A stretch of 64,000 nucleotides of DNA from Lachnospiraceae bacterium (GTDB lineage: Bacteria > Bacillota > Clostridia > Lachnospirales > Lachnospiraceae), in the NCBI GenBank assembly GCA_022769665.1, contig JALEIR010000036.1, positions 1 to 64,000 on the forward strand, given 5' to 3'. Both the position numbers and the translations under genes were made by a program. Of this stretch, positions 35,747-45,532 are shown piece by piece. The notes below the pieces were generated by a model that worked only from the letters and a program-made list of their open reading frames with translations, was not told where the DNA came from and made no database searches. Position 1 is the first letter of the stretch. Every line of letters begins with the position of its first letter.

Positions 35747-36235
35747 ATGAAAAATGCTAAAGGAATGGTTTTTAAATATGGTGACAACGTTGATACGGAT
35801 GTCATTATTCCCGCAAGATATTTGAATTCCTCAGACCCTGCGGAGCTGGCAACCCACTGTATGGAGGATATTGATAAGGATTTTGTCAATAAGGTAAAAG
35901 CCGGTGATATCATTGTGGCGGAAAAAAATTTCGGATGCGGTTCCTCCCGCGAACATGCTCCTATTGCAATAAAAGCGGCAGGTGTCAGCTGTGTTATAGC
36001 AGAGACCTTTGCCAGAATTTTTTATCGGAATGCCATCAATATCGGACTTCCCATTATAGAATGTCCGGAGGCAAGCAAGGGTATTGAAGACGGTGATGAA
36101 GTTGAAGTCAATTTTGATACCGGAATTATAACGAATCTGACGAAGGGAAACTCATTTAAAGGTCAGGCTTTTCCGGAATTCATGCAAAAGATTATTGCAT
36201 CGGAAGGGCTAATCAATTATATTAATAATAAGTGA
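35747..36235 (+). CDS. leuD: 3-isopropylmalate dehydratase, small subunit
   Basis: The swivelling domain of the dehydratase: [18 protein letters not shown] near the start, then [20 protein letters not shown] and [15 protein letters not shown]. About 162 residues, usual for the short type. The frame is open from 35735; as in leuC, GGAAAGG lies almost against the first ATG, so MKNAKGMVF at 35747 is preferred. It forms the complete enzyme with leuC and ends at a terminator. Confidence 0.93.
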   Translation: MKNAKGMVFKYGDNVDTDVIIPARYLNSSDPAELATHCMEDIDKDFVNKVKAGDIIVAEKNFGCGSSREHAPIAIKAAGVSCVIAETFARIFYRNAINIGLPIIECPEASKGIEDGDEVEVNFDTGIITNLTKGNSFKGQAFPEFMQKIIASEGLINYINNK

Positions 36236-36243
36236 TAATGCAA

Positions 36244-36275
36244 AGGACCTGCGGCATAGTCGCAGGTCCTGTTTT
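36244..36275 (+). terminator. Intrinsic terminator after leuD
   Basis: A perfect 10-bp stem (AGGACCTGCG against CGCAGGTCCT) with a 7-nt loop is followed by GTTTT. Confidence 0.85.
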
Positions 36276-36340
36276 GTAAAGTGTCATTGTTCAGATAAAA
36301 TAAAAGTATTTATTCAGCAAAGAAAGGATGAAAAATTATC

Positions 36341-37705
36341 ATGGGCAGTGAAAGCAGTTCTAAAAAATATGAGATAGATATGTGTAATGGGCCTTTGTTC
36401 GGAAAAATTCTTGTGTTTTATTTTCCGCTGATGCTGTCCGGAATTTTACAGCTTCTTTTTAATGCTGCCGATATTGCTGTGGTAGGACGTTTCGCAGGGA
36501 ACGAGGCGCTGGCTGCGGTTGGGTCCACCAGCTCGCTGACAAATCTGTTGGTTAATTTATTCATCGGTTTGTCTGTGGGAGCCAATGTTCTTGTTGCCAG
36601 GTTTTACGGTGCGGGGCAAAAAGATGAATTGAAAGAGATGGTGCAGACTGCTTTGGCCACCTCTGTTATAGGAGGAATTCTGCTTGTATTTATTGGATTT
36701 TTTGTTTCTAAACCTGCCCTAATCCTTATGGGGACACCGGAGGATGTGATTTCCCATTCGGTTTTATATATGCGTATCTATTTTGCCGGTATGCCATTTA
36801 TGATGGCTTATAATTTCGGTGCCGCCGTACTTCGTGCGGTGGGAGATACCAAACGTCCTCTATATTATCTGCTGGTCGCAGGTGTTGTTAACGTAATTTT
36901 GAATCTGATATTTGTAATTGTATTTCAAATGGGAGTTGCAGGTGTTGCTGTTGCAACCGTAATCTCACAGGCAATTTCTTCGGGACTGATTCTGCGCTGT
37001 CTTATACGAACAGACAGTGTATACCGCCTGGAATTAAAAGGGATTCGGATTTCCGGCGACAAGCTAAAGAAAATGTTTCAAATTGGACTTCCTGCAGGAT
37101 TGCAGGGGTCACTGTTTTCTATTTCCAATGTTTTAATACAGTCTTCCGTGAACAGCTTTGGTTCTGTTGCTATGGCCGGCAACACGGCAGGAAGCAATAT
37201 TGAAGGCTTTGTTTACACAGCTATGAATTCTTTCTATCAAGCTGCAATCAGCTTTTGCGGACAGAATTACGGTGCAAAAAAGTATAGAAGAGTAGGTAAA
37301 GTCTTACTTATATGTGAGATTCTTGTCATTGCGGTCGGCCTTATCATGGGAAACGGAGCATATCTGTTTGGGGGAACTCTGTTAAAGCTATATACAACAG
37401 ATGAAGAGGTGATTCGCTACGGTATTTTACGAATGGCATATATCTGTATTCCCTATTTTCTATGTGGAATGATGGATGTGATTGTCGGGGCGCTCAGAGG
37501 AATCGGATATTCCATCATGCCAATGCTGGTATCCCTGACAGGAGCTTGCCTGTTCCGTGTAATTTGGATTTATACCGTATTCAGCAGTTATCGAACATTG
37601 CCCTGCCTGTATATCTCTTATCCTATCAGCTGGAGCCTGACTTTTCTGGCACATTTTATCTGTTTTATGATTGTCTATCGAAAGCTTCTGAGAAAAGAAA
37701 CTTGA
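36341..37705 (+). CDS. MATE-family efflux transporter
   Basis: A 454-residue protein with twelve predicted helices in two homologous halves. It begins PLFGKILVFYFPLMLSGILQLLFNAADIAVVGRFAG, a typical MATE helix 1 with the invariant VGRFAG; the second half has QIGLPAGLQGSLFSISNVLIQ. A drug/Na+ or H+ antiporter role is inferred; substrates are unknown. AAAGGATG precedes the ATG. It is monocistronic between the leuD terminator and ruvA. Confidence 0.88.
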   Translation: MGSESSSKKYEIDMCNGPLFGKILVFYFPLMLSGILQLLFNAADIAVVGRFAGNEALAAVGSTSSLTNLLVNLFIGLSVGANVLVARFYGAGQKDELKEMVQTALATSVIGGILLVFIGFFVSKPALILMGTPEDVISHSVLYMRIYFAGMPFMMAYNFGAAVLRAVGDTKRPLYYLLVAGVVNVILNLIFVIVFQMGVAGVAVATVISQAISSGLILRCLIRTDSVYRLELKGIRISGDKLKKMFQIGLPAGLQGSLFSISNVLIQSSVNSFGSVAMAGNTAGSNIEGFVYTAMNSFYQAAISFCGQNYGAKKYRRVGKVLLICEILVIAVGLIMGNGAYLFGGTLLKLYTTDEEVIRYGILRMAYICIPYFLCGMMDVIVGALRGIGYSIMPMLVSLTGACLFRVIWIYTVFSSYRTLPCLYISYPISWSLTFLAHFICFMIVYRKLLRKET

Positions 37706-37797
37706 AACATATGTTCGTGTGTGGTATAAAGTATATGTATTAAAAATATATAGAGGCCATGTGTAAGCAACAGGGCTGACAGCAGAAAGGATTATTC

Positions 37798-38409
37798 ATG
37801 ATAGCGTATGTGAACGGAATAGTGGAGGATATAGCCGAGGACAATGTAGTTCTCGATGTAAACGGGCTGGGCTATAATATCAAAATATCTGCGGATACTG
37901 CTTCACGACTGCCGGGAATCGGTGAACCGGTAAAACTGTATACCTATACCTGTGTCAGAGAAGATGCATTCCTGTTATACGGGTTTCTTACACGAAGTGA
38001 TCTGGAGATATTTAAGAAGCTGATTACTGTAAACGGTATTGGCCCTAAGGGAGGGCTTGCAATTCTTTCCGTTATGGACGGAGACGATTTGCGTTTTGCC
38101 ATCCTTTCAGGGGATGTAAAGGCTATATCAAAAGCCCCGGGCATCGGTTCAAAGACAGCACAAAGGGTCATTCTGGATTTAAAAGATAAAATATCATATG
38201 ATGATACAATGATTGAAAAAGAAATATCTGCAACAGTTTCCGGAAATTCTTTTAAAGCTGATACACCGCAAAAGAAAGAGGCCATAGAAGCTTTAATATC
38301 TCTGGGATACGGACAGACGGAAAGTACAAAAGCCGTAAATGCCATTGAAGGAATAGAAAACATGGATTCCGGTGCTATATTGAAGGCAGCATTGAAAAAA
38401 ATGTTTTAG
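37798..38409 (+). CDS. ruvA: Holliday junction branch-migration protein RuvA
   Basis: A tetrameric protein that binds four-way junctions and loads RuvB. Domain I (MIAYVNGIVEDIAEDNVVLD) is the OB fold; two helix-hairpin-helix motifs follow (LITVNGIGPKGGLAILS and KAPGIGSKTAQRVILDLKD); domain III (residues 150-203, KEAIEALISLGY) contacts RuvB. 203 residues is normal. GAAAGG is upstream. It starts the run ruvA-ruvB-zapA-U32-SEDS-PBP-NUDIX. No ruvC is present, as in most Firmicutes. Confidence 0.95.
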   Translation: MIAYVNGIVEDIAEDNVVLDVNGLGYNIKISADTASRLPGIGEPVKLYTYTCVREDAFLLYGFLTRSDLEIFKKLITVNGIGPKGGLAILSVMDGDDLRFAILSGDVKAISKAPGIGSKTAQRVILDLKDKISYDDTMIEKEISATVSGNSFKADTPQKKEAIEALISLGYGQTESTKAVNAIEGIENMDSGAILKAALKKMF

Positions 38410-38466
38410 CCGGAAATACATTATATCCGGAAAAAGGATGATAAAAAAACAGAAGGAACTGATAAT

Positions 38467-39459
38467 ATGCCGGGCAAGAGAATGATTGAAACAAACATAA
38501 CAGAAGAAGATGTGAAGATAGAAGGCTCTCTCCGGCCTCAGACCCTTGATGACTATATTGGTCAATCTAAGGTAAAGGAGAATCTGAAAATTTATATTGA
38601 AGCTGCCAAAAGAAGAGGAGATGCTTTGGACCATGTGCTTTTTTACGGCCCTCCCGGTTTGGGAAAAACAACTCTTGCCGGGATTATCGCCAATGAAATG
38701 GGGGTTCACTTAAAGGTAACCAGCGGACCGGCTATAGAAAAGCCGGGCGAAATGGCAGCAATTTTAAACAATCTGGAAGAGGGAGACCTTTTGTTCGTAG
38801 ATGAAATTCACCGTTTGAACAGGCAGGTAGAAGAAGTCCTTTATCCTGCCATGGAGGATTATTGCATTGATATCATGATTGGAAAAGGTTCAACAGCCCG
38901 TTCGGTACGTCTAGAACTTCCCAAATTTACTCTGGTAGGGGCTACCACAAGAGCGGGACTTCTGACTGCTCCTTTGCGGGACAGATTTGGTATGATACAT
39001 CATCTTGAGTTTTACACAGTGGAGGAGTTGCAGATGATTATCATGCATTCGGCCAAGGTGCTTGAAGTGGAAATTGAGGCCGGAGGAGCGCTGGAAATGG
39101 CAAAACGAAGCAGAGGAACGCCACGACTTGCGAATCGTATATTAAAGCGTGTACGGGATTTTGCTCAGGTAAAATATGACGGCACCATAACGGAAGAGGT
39201 AGCCAGAACAGCGTTGGATTTAATGGATGTGGATAAGCTGGGTCTTGACCATATTGACCGCAATATGTTGATTACCATGATACAAAAATTTGACGGAGGA
39301 CCTGTTGGACTAGATACACTTGCAGCGGCAATCGGTGAGGATGCAGGAACAATCGAGGACGTGTATGAACCTTATTTGATTAAAAACGGTTTTATAAACA
39401 GAACACCCAGAGGAAGGGTAGTTACGGATTTGGCTTACCATCATTTGGGATTACAATAA
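38467..39459 (+). CDS. ruvB: Holliday junction branch-migration ATPase RuvB
   Basis: A hexameric AAA+ motor of junction migration. [20 protein letters not shown] is the N-terminal signature; Walker A is [11 protein letters not shown], Walker B DEIHRLNR, sensor 1 [10 protein letters not shown], and the arginine finger lies in PLRDRFGM. The C-terminal winged helix ends [17 protein letters not shown]. 330 residues. It follows ruvA by 57 nt. Confidence 0.96.
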   Translation: MPGKRMIETNITEEDVKIEGSLRPQTLDDYIGQSKVKENLKIYIEAAKRRGDALDHVLFYGPPGLGKTTLAGIIANEMGVHLKVTSGPAIEKPGEMAAILNNLEEGDLLFVDEIHRLNRQVEEVLYPAMEDYCIDIMIGKGSTARSVRLELPKFTLVGATTRAGLLTAPLRDRFGMIHHLEFYTVEELQMIIMHSAKVLEVEIEAGGALEMAKRSRGTPRLANRILKRVRDFAQVKYDGTITEEVARTALDLMDVDKLGLDHIDRNMLITMIQKFDGGPVGLDTLAAAIGEDAGTIEDVYEPYLIKNGFINRTPRGRVVTDLAYHHLGLQ

Positions 39460-39549
39460 TTGTAATAAAATATATTTTTCTTGCCTGCATGAAGATAATG
39501 TTATATAATTAACCTCGTGGTGGTGCTTTATACAAAAGGGGTGTGTAAT

Positions 39550-39951
39550 ATGTCTTCTAAAACGGATACAGAAGTGATTATAGGCGGCAAGGTATTTACA
39601 TTAAGCGGTTATGAAAGTGAAGAATATCTGCAGAGAGTAGCCTCTTATATTAATAATAAACTGAATGAATACAATAAGGTTGACAGTTTCCGAAGACAGC
39701 CGATGGATACTCAGGGAGTGCTTCTTCAGCTCAATATTGCCGATGATTATTTTAAGGCCAAAAAGCAGATTTCCATTTTGGAAGAGGAATTACAGGCAAA
39801 GGAAAAAGAATTATATGATTTGAAGCATGAATTAATCTCTGCGCAGATAAAGCTTGAGAGTTCCGAAGAGCAGGTTAAGACTCTCCAGCAGGATATTAAT
39901 GAAAATGCGAAGAAGATTGTGCGGCTTGAAACAGAGTTAAAGAAAAAATAG
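39550..39951 (+). CDS. zapA: Cell division protein ZapA
   Basis: Stabilises the FtsZ ring. The N-terminal globular part reads EVIIGGKVFTLSGYESEEYLQRVASYIN, the ZapA signature, and is followed by a long coiled coil from about residue 75 to the end (EEELQAKEKELYDLKHE). 133 residues. The frame is open from 39517, but the ATG at 39550 has AAAAGGGG 8 nt before it. It sits between ruvB and a U32 protein, an arrangement also common in Clostridia. Confidence 0.9.
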   Translation: MSSKTDTEVIIGGKVFTLSGYESEEYLQRVASYINNKLNEYNKVDSFRRQPMDTQGVLLQLNIADDYFKAKKQISILEEELQAKEKELYDLKHELISAQIKLESSEEQVKTLQQDINENAKKIVRLETELKKK

Positions 39952-39956
39952 GTTTT

Positions 39957-39986
39957 AGCTGTCCGTAAAGGACAGCTTTTCTTTTT
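39957..39986 (+). terminator. Intrinsic terminator after zapA
   Basis: An 8-bp stem (AGCTGTCC against GGACAGCT) is followed by TTTTCTTTTT. It may only attenuate, because the U32 gene starts 24 nt later. Confidence 0.75.
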
Positions 39987-40009
39987 AATGAATTTGAAAA
40001 GAGGGATTT

Positions 40010-42226
40010 ATGAAAAACGGTAACCATGTGGAACTTCTTGCACCGGCCGGTAACCCGGATTCATTTTACGGTTCCGTAAACGCAGGTGCTGATGCTGTTT
40101 ATCTTGCAGGAAACCGATTCGGTGCAAGAGCATACGCAGATAACTTTACTACAGATGAACTTCTGGAATGTATTCGTTACGGACATCTGAGAAATATTAA
40201 ATTATATTTAACCGTCAACACTTTGATAAAAGAAAATGAGATAAACGAGTTATACGACTACATGAAGCCTTTATACGAAGCCGGCTTGGATGCTGTAATT
40301 GTACAGGATTTCGGTGTTTTTCATTACCTTAGAGAACATTTTCCGAATCTTGAACTGCATGCAAGCACACAGATGACATTGTGCAGCAGCTTCGGCGCAC
40401 GTTTACTAAAAGAAATGGGAGCAACACGCATTGTCCCTGCAAGGGAATTGAGTTTAAGAGAACTGAAAAAAATAAAAGAAAATGTGGATATCGAATTGGA
40501 AGTGTTTATTCATGGAGCAATGTGTTATTGCTATTCAGGACAATGTCTTTTCAGCAGTGTTCTCGGAGGAAGAAGCGGGAACAGAGGACGCTGCGCACAG
40601 CCTTGCAGGCTGCCGTATTCTGTTATTACAAACGATAAAAAGAGTACAGAGGCTTATTACTTAAGCTTGAAAGATATGTGCACCATTGATTACATCCCTG
40701 AACTATTGGAAGCGGGAATCGATTCATTTAAAATAGAAGGCAGAATGAAAAAGCCGGAATATGCAGCAGGAGTCACAGCAATCTATCGTAAATATATAGA
40801 CTATTATTATGCCTTGAAAGATAAATTCGGGAAAGAAACTGCGAAGGAAAAGTTTTGTGTGGAGCAGTGCGACAGGGATAATTTAAAAGATTTGTACATC
40901 AGAAGCGAAATACAGGATGGGTATTTTAAGAAGCACAACGGAAGAGAAATGATAACCATTTGCAGCCCATCTTATAACGGCAGTAATGAAAAACTTCTGG
41001 AGAAAATACAAAAAGACTATCTTTCCGGAAAGGACAAGCTTCCTGTCAATATAAGAGCGGTTTTCTGTGAGAAGGAGGCTGCAGAAATAACCCTAGATTA
41101 TCAGGGAGAAATGATTACCGTAACAGGGGAAACTGTCGAAACGGCAAACAAACAGCCAATTACGGAAGATAATATCAGAAAACAATTGGGAAAACTGGGA
41201 GACAGCTCGTTTTACGCGGAGAAAATGCAGATTCAAGTGAGTAATCATGCTTTCTATTCCTTAAAACAAATAAATGAACTGCGTCGACAAGCAGTTTTCG
41301 CTCTGGAGAATAAGCTTTTGTCTGAAAAACTGAATCGGGCAGGAAAAGTTTCTTGCCTTTGTAATGCAGATTCTGAAGAAAGAAAATTTGAATGTGACAA
41401 TTATTCGTATCGGGAAAATGATTTCAGTATTTCCGTAGAGACAAGGGAGCAACTGATTGCACTAAACGACTGGACAAAAAGACATGTTAAATATTCTCCG
41501 TCAATTGTGTATGTACCGGGTGATTTGCTGGAGAATGAAGAAATATGGAGTATTTGCAAAGATTTAGCGAATTATTGCTCGGTTTTTGTTTCGATGCCCT
41601 ATATTTTAAGAGAAGATGACAAAGCATATCTGCAGGAATTGTATAAACAGGTAGCGAATTCTGCGTTTTTGGAGGGATTTTTGATTCGTTCCGCTGACGG
41701 AATCGGCTTTTTGGAGCAATTTGACAAGAAATGCAAGTGGCATCTGGATACTAATATATATGTATGGAATCGTGACGCTTTACAACAGCTTGGAGAAAAG
41801 GCAGACAGCTTCTGCCTGCCGTATGAATTAAAGGCTTCAGAACAACGCAAACTGCTGAAAAGCGGATTTTGCTTCGAAAAGATTATTTATGGCAGAATCC
41901 CAATGATGATTACGGCAAACTGTGTTTTAAAGACATCTGACAGATGCATGAAAAACAACAAAGTGAAAAGTATTCTGGTTGACCGTTACGAAAAGGAATT
42001 TCCTGTGATGCGTAACTGCCGTCATTGTATAAATACTATTTATAACAGTGTTCCGCTGTCCCTGCATCGTGAACTGCAAAAATGGAACGGTTCTGTGAGA
42101 ATGAGGCTTCAGCTTACAGTGGAAGACAGAGTAGAAACGGAAAAGCTTCTGACATTTTTCATTACAGGAGAGGGAAATGCACCGGAAGAATATACGACCG
42201 GACACGAAAAACGTGGTGTGGAATAA
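40010..42226 (+). CDS. U32 peptidase-family protein (RlhA/TrhP-type RNA hydroxylation factor)
   Basis: 738 residues. The N-terminal U32 core has VELLAPAGNPDSFYGSVNAGADAVYL, ASTQMTLCSS, and the cysteine-rich FIHGAMCYCYSGQCLFSS with RGRCAQPCRLPY. The middle part (about 380-480) fits DUF3656, and cysteines recur near the C-terminus (NCRHCINTIY). U32 proteins long called collagenases are now linked to prephenate-dependent 5-hydroxylation of tRNA uridine or 23S rRNA C2501; the DUF3656 form is like RlhA. Which RNA is the target is not shown by the sequence. It is followed by the SEDS gene after 25 nt. Confidence 0.85.
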   Translation: MKNGNHVELLAPAGNPDSFYGSVNAGADAVYLAGNRFGARAYADNFTTDELLECIRYGHLRNIKLYLTVNTLIKENEINELYDYMKPLYEAGLDAVIVQDFGVFHYLREHFPNLELHASTQMTLCSSFGARLLKEMGATRIVPARELSLRELKKIKENVDIELEVFIHGAMCYCYSGQCLFSSVLGGRSGNRGRCAQPCRLPYSVITNDKKSTEAYYLSLKDMCTIDYIPELLEAGIDSFKIEGRMKKPEYAAGVTAIYRKYIDYYYALKDKFGKETAKEKFCVEQCDRDNLKDLYIRSEIQDGYFKKHNGREMITICSPSYNGSNEKLLEKIQKDYLSGKDKLPVNIRAVFCEKEAAEITLDYQGEMITVTGETVETANKQPITEDNIRKQLGKLGDSSFYAEKMQIQVSNHAFYSLKQINELRRQAVFALENKLLSEKLNRAGKVSCLCNADSEERKFECDNYSYRENDFSISVETREQLIALNDWTKRHVKYSPSIVYVPGDLLENEEIWSICKDLANYCSVFVSMPYILREDDKAYLQELYKQVANSAFLEGFLIRSADGIGFLEQFDKKCKWHLDTNIYVWNRDALQQLGEKADSFCLPYELKASEQRKLLKSGFCFEKIIYGRIPMMITANCVLKTSDRCMKNNKVKSILVDRYEKEFPVMRNCRHCINTIYNSVPLSLHRELQKWNGSVRMRLQLTVEDRVETEKLLTFFITGEGNAPEEYTTGHEKRGVE

Positions 42227-42251
42227 GATTAAGTAGGAAAAGGTATCTGAA

Positions 42252-43574
42252 ATGAAAGAATATATTACAGAATTATCGAAATATGGAATTACAGCGTGCA
42301 TGCTGATTTATACGATAAGCAGTTATGTCTGTTTTATTCCGGTAAAAGAAAAGAGAAAAGAAAATATCGGATTATATATCTTTCAGTGTGTTTTCCTTTT
42401 CATGACACAACTTCTGTGCTTTGCTAACCTGACTGTTGCCAGCGGAAATTACGAGTATATTTTTCTCTATGTTTTTGTGCAGATTTTTCTGCTTGCCATT
42501 ATTGCAATGGTTCCCTTGATTTATGAGACAGTGAATCGGTTTTTGTTAAATAATATGTGTATGCTTCTGGGAACGGGATTATGTATTATATCCAGATTGT
42601 CTTTTAAAAAATCAGTGAAGCAGTATATCATCGCATTGGCATCTCTTACCATTTCACTTATGATACCCTACTTTCTGTCAAGGGTTCACTTTCTGAAAAA
42701 GCTGACATGGGTATATGGTCTCGTCGGATTTGGTGTTTTGAGCACTGTATTGCTTTTGGGAGAGATAACACATGGTTCAAAAATTACATTCACAATGTTT
42801 GAAAATATAACATTTCAGCCGTCTGAATTTGTGAAAATTATTTTTGTGTTTTTCCTTGCAGGAGCATTATGGGAAAAACGAACATTCGACAGAGTCGCCC
42901 TGACGGCTGTATTTGCAGGTGCCCATGTAATCGTACTGGTTCTGTCAAAAGATTTGGGAAGCGCTCTTATTTTTTTTGTGGGCTATGTTTTTGTGGTATT
43001 TACCGCAACAGGAAATATTCTCTACCTTCTTCTGGGCGCTGCCGGTGGAAGCGGAGCGGCATATGCTGCTTATAAAATATTTTCACATGTACAAACCAGA
43101 GTTCTTGCATGGCGGGATCCATGGAGCCATCTGACAGATGAGAGTTGGTCCATTACACAATCACTCTTTGCCATGGGCAGCGGAAGCTGGTTTGGAATGG
43201 GGCTTTTAAAGGGCAATCCAAAATCCATACCCTATGTGGATCAGGATTTTATTTTTTCATCCATATGTGAAGAATTGGGCGTTATTTTCGGTGTATGTTT
43301 GATACTGATTACCTTAAGCTGTTTTATCAATATTTGTAAGATTGCAGTCGAAGTGAAGGACCGCTTTTATCAATTAATTGTATATGGTATCGGAATCATG
43401 TATATATTTCAAATTTTCCTTACTGTAGGCGGAGGTATGAATCTGATTCCGTTGACAGGTGTGACGCTTCCGTTTATCAGCTATGGCGGAAGTTCCTGCA
43501 TGACAACAATGATGATGTTTTTTATTGTACAGGGAATTTATATCCGTATGCAACAGGAAGGAGGGAAGGCATGA
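42252..43574 (+). CDS. SEDS-family peptidoglycan polymerase (FtsW/RodA/SpoVE)
   Basis: An integral membrane glycosyltransferase that polymerises lipid II with its partner PBP. Signature segments: FQPSEFVKIIFVFFLAG, VLSKDLGSALIFFVGYVFV, and NLIPLTGVTLPFISYGGSS near the C-terminus. At 440 residues it is longer than usual because of an N-terminal extension with about three or four extra helices (residues 1-105). The class B PBP gene overlaps its stop by 4 nt (ATGA), so the pair is translationally coupled. It is not beside a division or rod-shape cluster, so FtsW versus RodA cannot be decided. Confidence 0.9.
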   Translation: MKEYITELSKYGITACMLIYTISSYVCFIPVKEKRKENIGLYIFQCVFLFMTQLLCFANLTVASGNYEYIFLYVFVQIFLLAIIAMVPLIYETVNRFLLNNMCMLLGTGLCIISRLSFKKSVKQYIIALASLTISLMIPYFLSRVHFLKKLTWVYGLVGFGVLSTVLLLGEITHGSKITFTMFENITFQPSEFVKIIFVFFLAGALWEKRTFDRVALTAVFAGAHVIVLVLSKDLGSALIFFVGYVFVVFTATGNILYLLLGAAGGSGAAYAAYKIFSHVQTRVLAWRDPWSHLTDESWSITQSLFAMGSGSWFGMGLLKGNPKSIPYVDQDFIFSSICEELGVIFGVCLILITLSCFINICKIAVEVKDRFYQLIVYGIGIMYIFQIFLTVGGGMNLIPLTGVTLPFISYGGSSCMTTMMMFFIVQGIYIRMQQEGGKA

Positions 43575-44986
43575 GTACAAAAACATCCATTATCGTAAGC
43601 TGTGGATTGTTTACGACGCTATTTTTGTTTATGGCCGGTTTCCTTGTCCGTTTTGTATCGGAAAACCAACAGGACATGGTGAATAATAGCTATAATTCCC
43701 GCCAGGAAATTCTTTTATCCCAAAACTACAGGGGAACCATCTATTCCCGTGACGGAGAAATCCTTGCTGAGACAGTTATGGATTCTGCTCAAAATGAGAC
43801 AAGAGTTTACCCTTTTGAAAATCTTTTTTCTCATGTGGTGGGATATTCTACCAACGGAAGAATGGGGGTAGAAGCTCAGGCAAATTATTATCTGATTAAT
43901 ACAAATACTTCAATCAGCAATAAAGTCGCTAACGATATGGCCGGCGTTAAAAACCCGGGAGATAATGTGTTTACAACTCTTGATGTCCAAATACAGCAAG
44001 TGGCGGATGAACAGCTGAGCATCTATAAAGGAGCTGTTGTGGTAACTGAGGTTTCTACCGGAAAAATTCTTGCAATGGTTTCTCATCCTGATTTTGATCC
44101 AAATGAGATTTCGGAAATTTGGTCATCTTTGATTTCCGACAGTGAAAGCTCTGTCCTTGTAAATCGTGCAACACAGGGGCTTTATCCTCCGGGATCAACT
44201 TTTAAAATAATTACTGCCCTGGAATATATCAGAGAAAATCCGGATTCTTTTCAAAAATACAATTTTAAATGTCCGGGATATTATAAGTATGACGGTAACC
44301 GTATTAATTGTTATCACGGTATCAGTCACGGTAATGTGGACTTTGAGCGTTCCTTTGCAAAATCATGTAATTCATCTTTTGCAAATATTGGAATGACATT
44401 GGATAGAGCTTCTTTTTCAAATACACTTCAAGAATTGCTGTTTGGGGGAGAGCTTCCGCTAACCTTAAGTTATTCTCAAAGCAGTACAGTGGTATCTACA
44501 GAAATGTCCGACAATGATATGATGCAGACCTCAATAGGACAGGGTCAAACACAGATTACACCGATTCATCTAAATATGATTACGAGTGCCATTGCAAATG
44601 ACGGCATTTTGATGAAGCCTTATGTGGTAGAGCATGTGGAAAATGCAGAAGGGAATGTTATTAAAAATTTTAAATCGCAGGAATACAGAAGAATAATGAC
44701 CGATGAAGAAGCTGCGATTTTGAGAGAATTAATGACAGCTGTAGTAGAAGAAGGTACTGCGAAAAAATTGTCCGGGTTGAGCTATACGGCTGCGGGAAAG
44801 ACAGGTTCTGCCGAGTATGGTTCCGTAAAAGGGGAAAGTCATGCATGGTTTACAGGCTTTGCTCCGGCAGAAAATCCGGAAGTTTGTGTTACGATTATCG
44901 TCGAGGGTGCCGGCAGTGGCGGCGATTATGCGGTACCTATTGCAAGAAGAATATTTGATGCCTATTTTCGGGAAACAAAAAAATAA
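43571..44986 (+). CDS. Class B penicillin-binding protein (transpeptidase), compact form
   Basis: Cross-links peptidoglycan made by the SEDS partner. One TM helix (about 8-28), a short dimerisation/pedestal region starting QNYRGTIYSRDGEILAET, then the transpeptidase domain with SxxK in PPGSTFKI (Ser209, Lys212), SxN in SCN (about 267) and KTGSAEYG (about 410). 471 residues is short for this class, close to the PbpA-type partners of SEDS proteins in Actinobacteria and Clostridia. The ATG overlaps the SEDS stop. Confidence 0.92.
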   Translation: MSTKTSIIVSCGLFTTLFLFMAGFLVRFVSENQQDMVNNSYNSRQEILLSQNYRGTIYSRDGEILAETVMDSAQNETRVYPFENLFSHVVGYSTNGRMGVEAQANYYLINTNTSISNKVANDMAGVKNPGDNVFTTLDVQIQQVADEQLSIYKGAVVVTEVSTGKILAMVSHPDFDPNEISEIWSSLISDSESSVLVNRATQGLYPPGSTFKIITALEYIRENPDSFQKYNFKCPGYYKYDGNRINCYHGISHGNVDFERSFAKSCNSSFANIGMTLDRASFSNTLQELLFGGELPLTLSYSQSSTVVSTEMSDNDMMQTSIGQGQTQITPIHLNMITSAIANDGILMKPYVVEHVENAEGNVIKNFKSQEYRRIMTDEEAAILRELMTAVVEEGTAKKLSGLSYTAAGKTGSAEYGSVKGESHAWFTGFAPAENPEVCVTIIVEGAGSGGDYAVPIARRIFDAYFRETKK

Positions 44987-45058
44987 GTTGCGCTTCCATA
45001 AGGATTGGTCTATACTGTTTTTAGTTGTGTACAGGCACACCAATCAGGAGGAATTGCA

Positions 45059-45511
45059 ATGATAGAAGCAACAAGCTGTGGTGGTGTGGTAATATTTCGT
45101 GGAAAAATTCTTCTTTTATACAAGAATTATAAGAATAAGTATGAAGGTTGGGTTTTACCTAAAGGCACTGTTGAGCAGGGAGAAGAATTCAAGGATACTG
45201 CGCTCAGGGAAGTGCTGGAGGAATCGGGAGCGAAAGCCACCATCATAAAGTATATCGGGAAAAGCGAATATTCATTTACGGTTCCCGAGGATATCGTGGA
45301 GAAAGAAGTACATTGGTATCTGATGATGGCAGACAGTTATTACAGCAAGCCACAAAGAGAAGAGTTTTTTGTAGACTCCGGTTTTTACAAGTATCATGAG
45401 GCTTTCCATTTATTAAAATTTTCGAATGAAAAGCAAATATTGGAAAAAGCATACAATGAATATCTGGAATTGAAAAAAAACAATTTATGGGGCAGCCGAA
45501 AATACTATTAA
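45059..45511 (+). CDS. NUDIX hydrolase
   Basis: A 150-residue nucleotide-diphosphate hydrolase. The Nudix box is complete: GTVEQGEEFKDTALREVLEESGA, with the REVLEE metal-binding glutamates. CAGGAGG lies before the ATG at 45059, and an in-frame earlier ATG at 45005 has no such site. The substrate is unknown. The last codons form the left arm of a terminator hairpin. It ends the run that starts at ruvA. Confidence 0.88.
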   Translation: MIEATSCGGVVIFRGKILLLYKNYKNKYEGWVLPKGTVEQGEEFKDTALREVLEESGAKATIIKYIGKSEYSFTVPEDIVEKEVHWYLMMADSYYSKPQREEFFVDSGFYKYHEAFHLLKFSNEKQILEKAYNEYLELKKNNLWGSRKYY

Positions 45512-45530
45512 GTATTTTCGGCTGTTTGTC
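45493..45530. terminator. Terminator overlapping the end of the NUDIX gene
   Basis: A perfect 14-bp stem (CAGCCGAAAATACT at 45493-45506, complement at 45511-45524) with a 4-nt loop. The left arm encodes the last residues of the NUDIX protein and the stop codon lies in the loop. It also ends the convergent HD-GYP gene at 45533. Confidence 0.85.
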
Positions 45531-45532
45531 AT

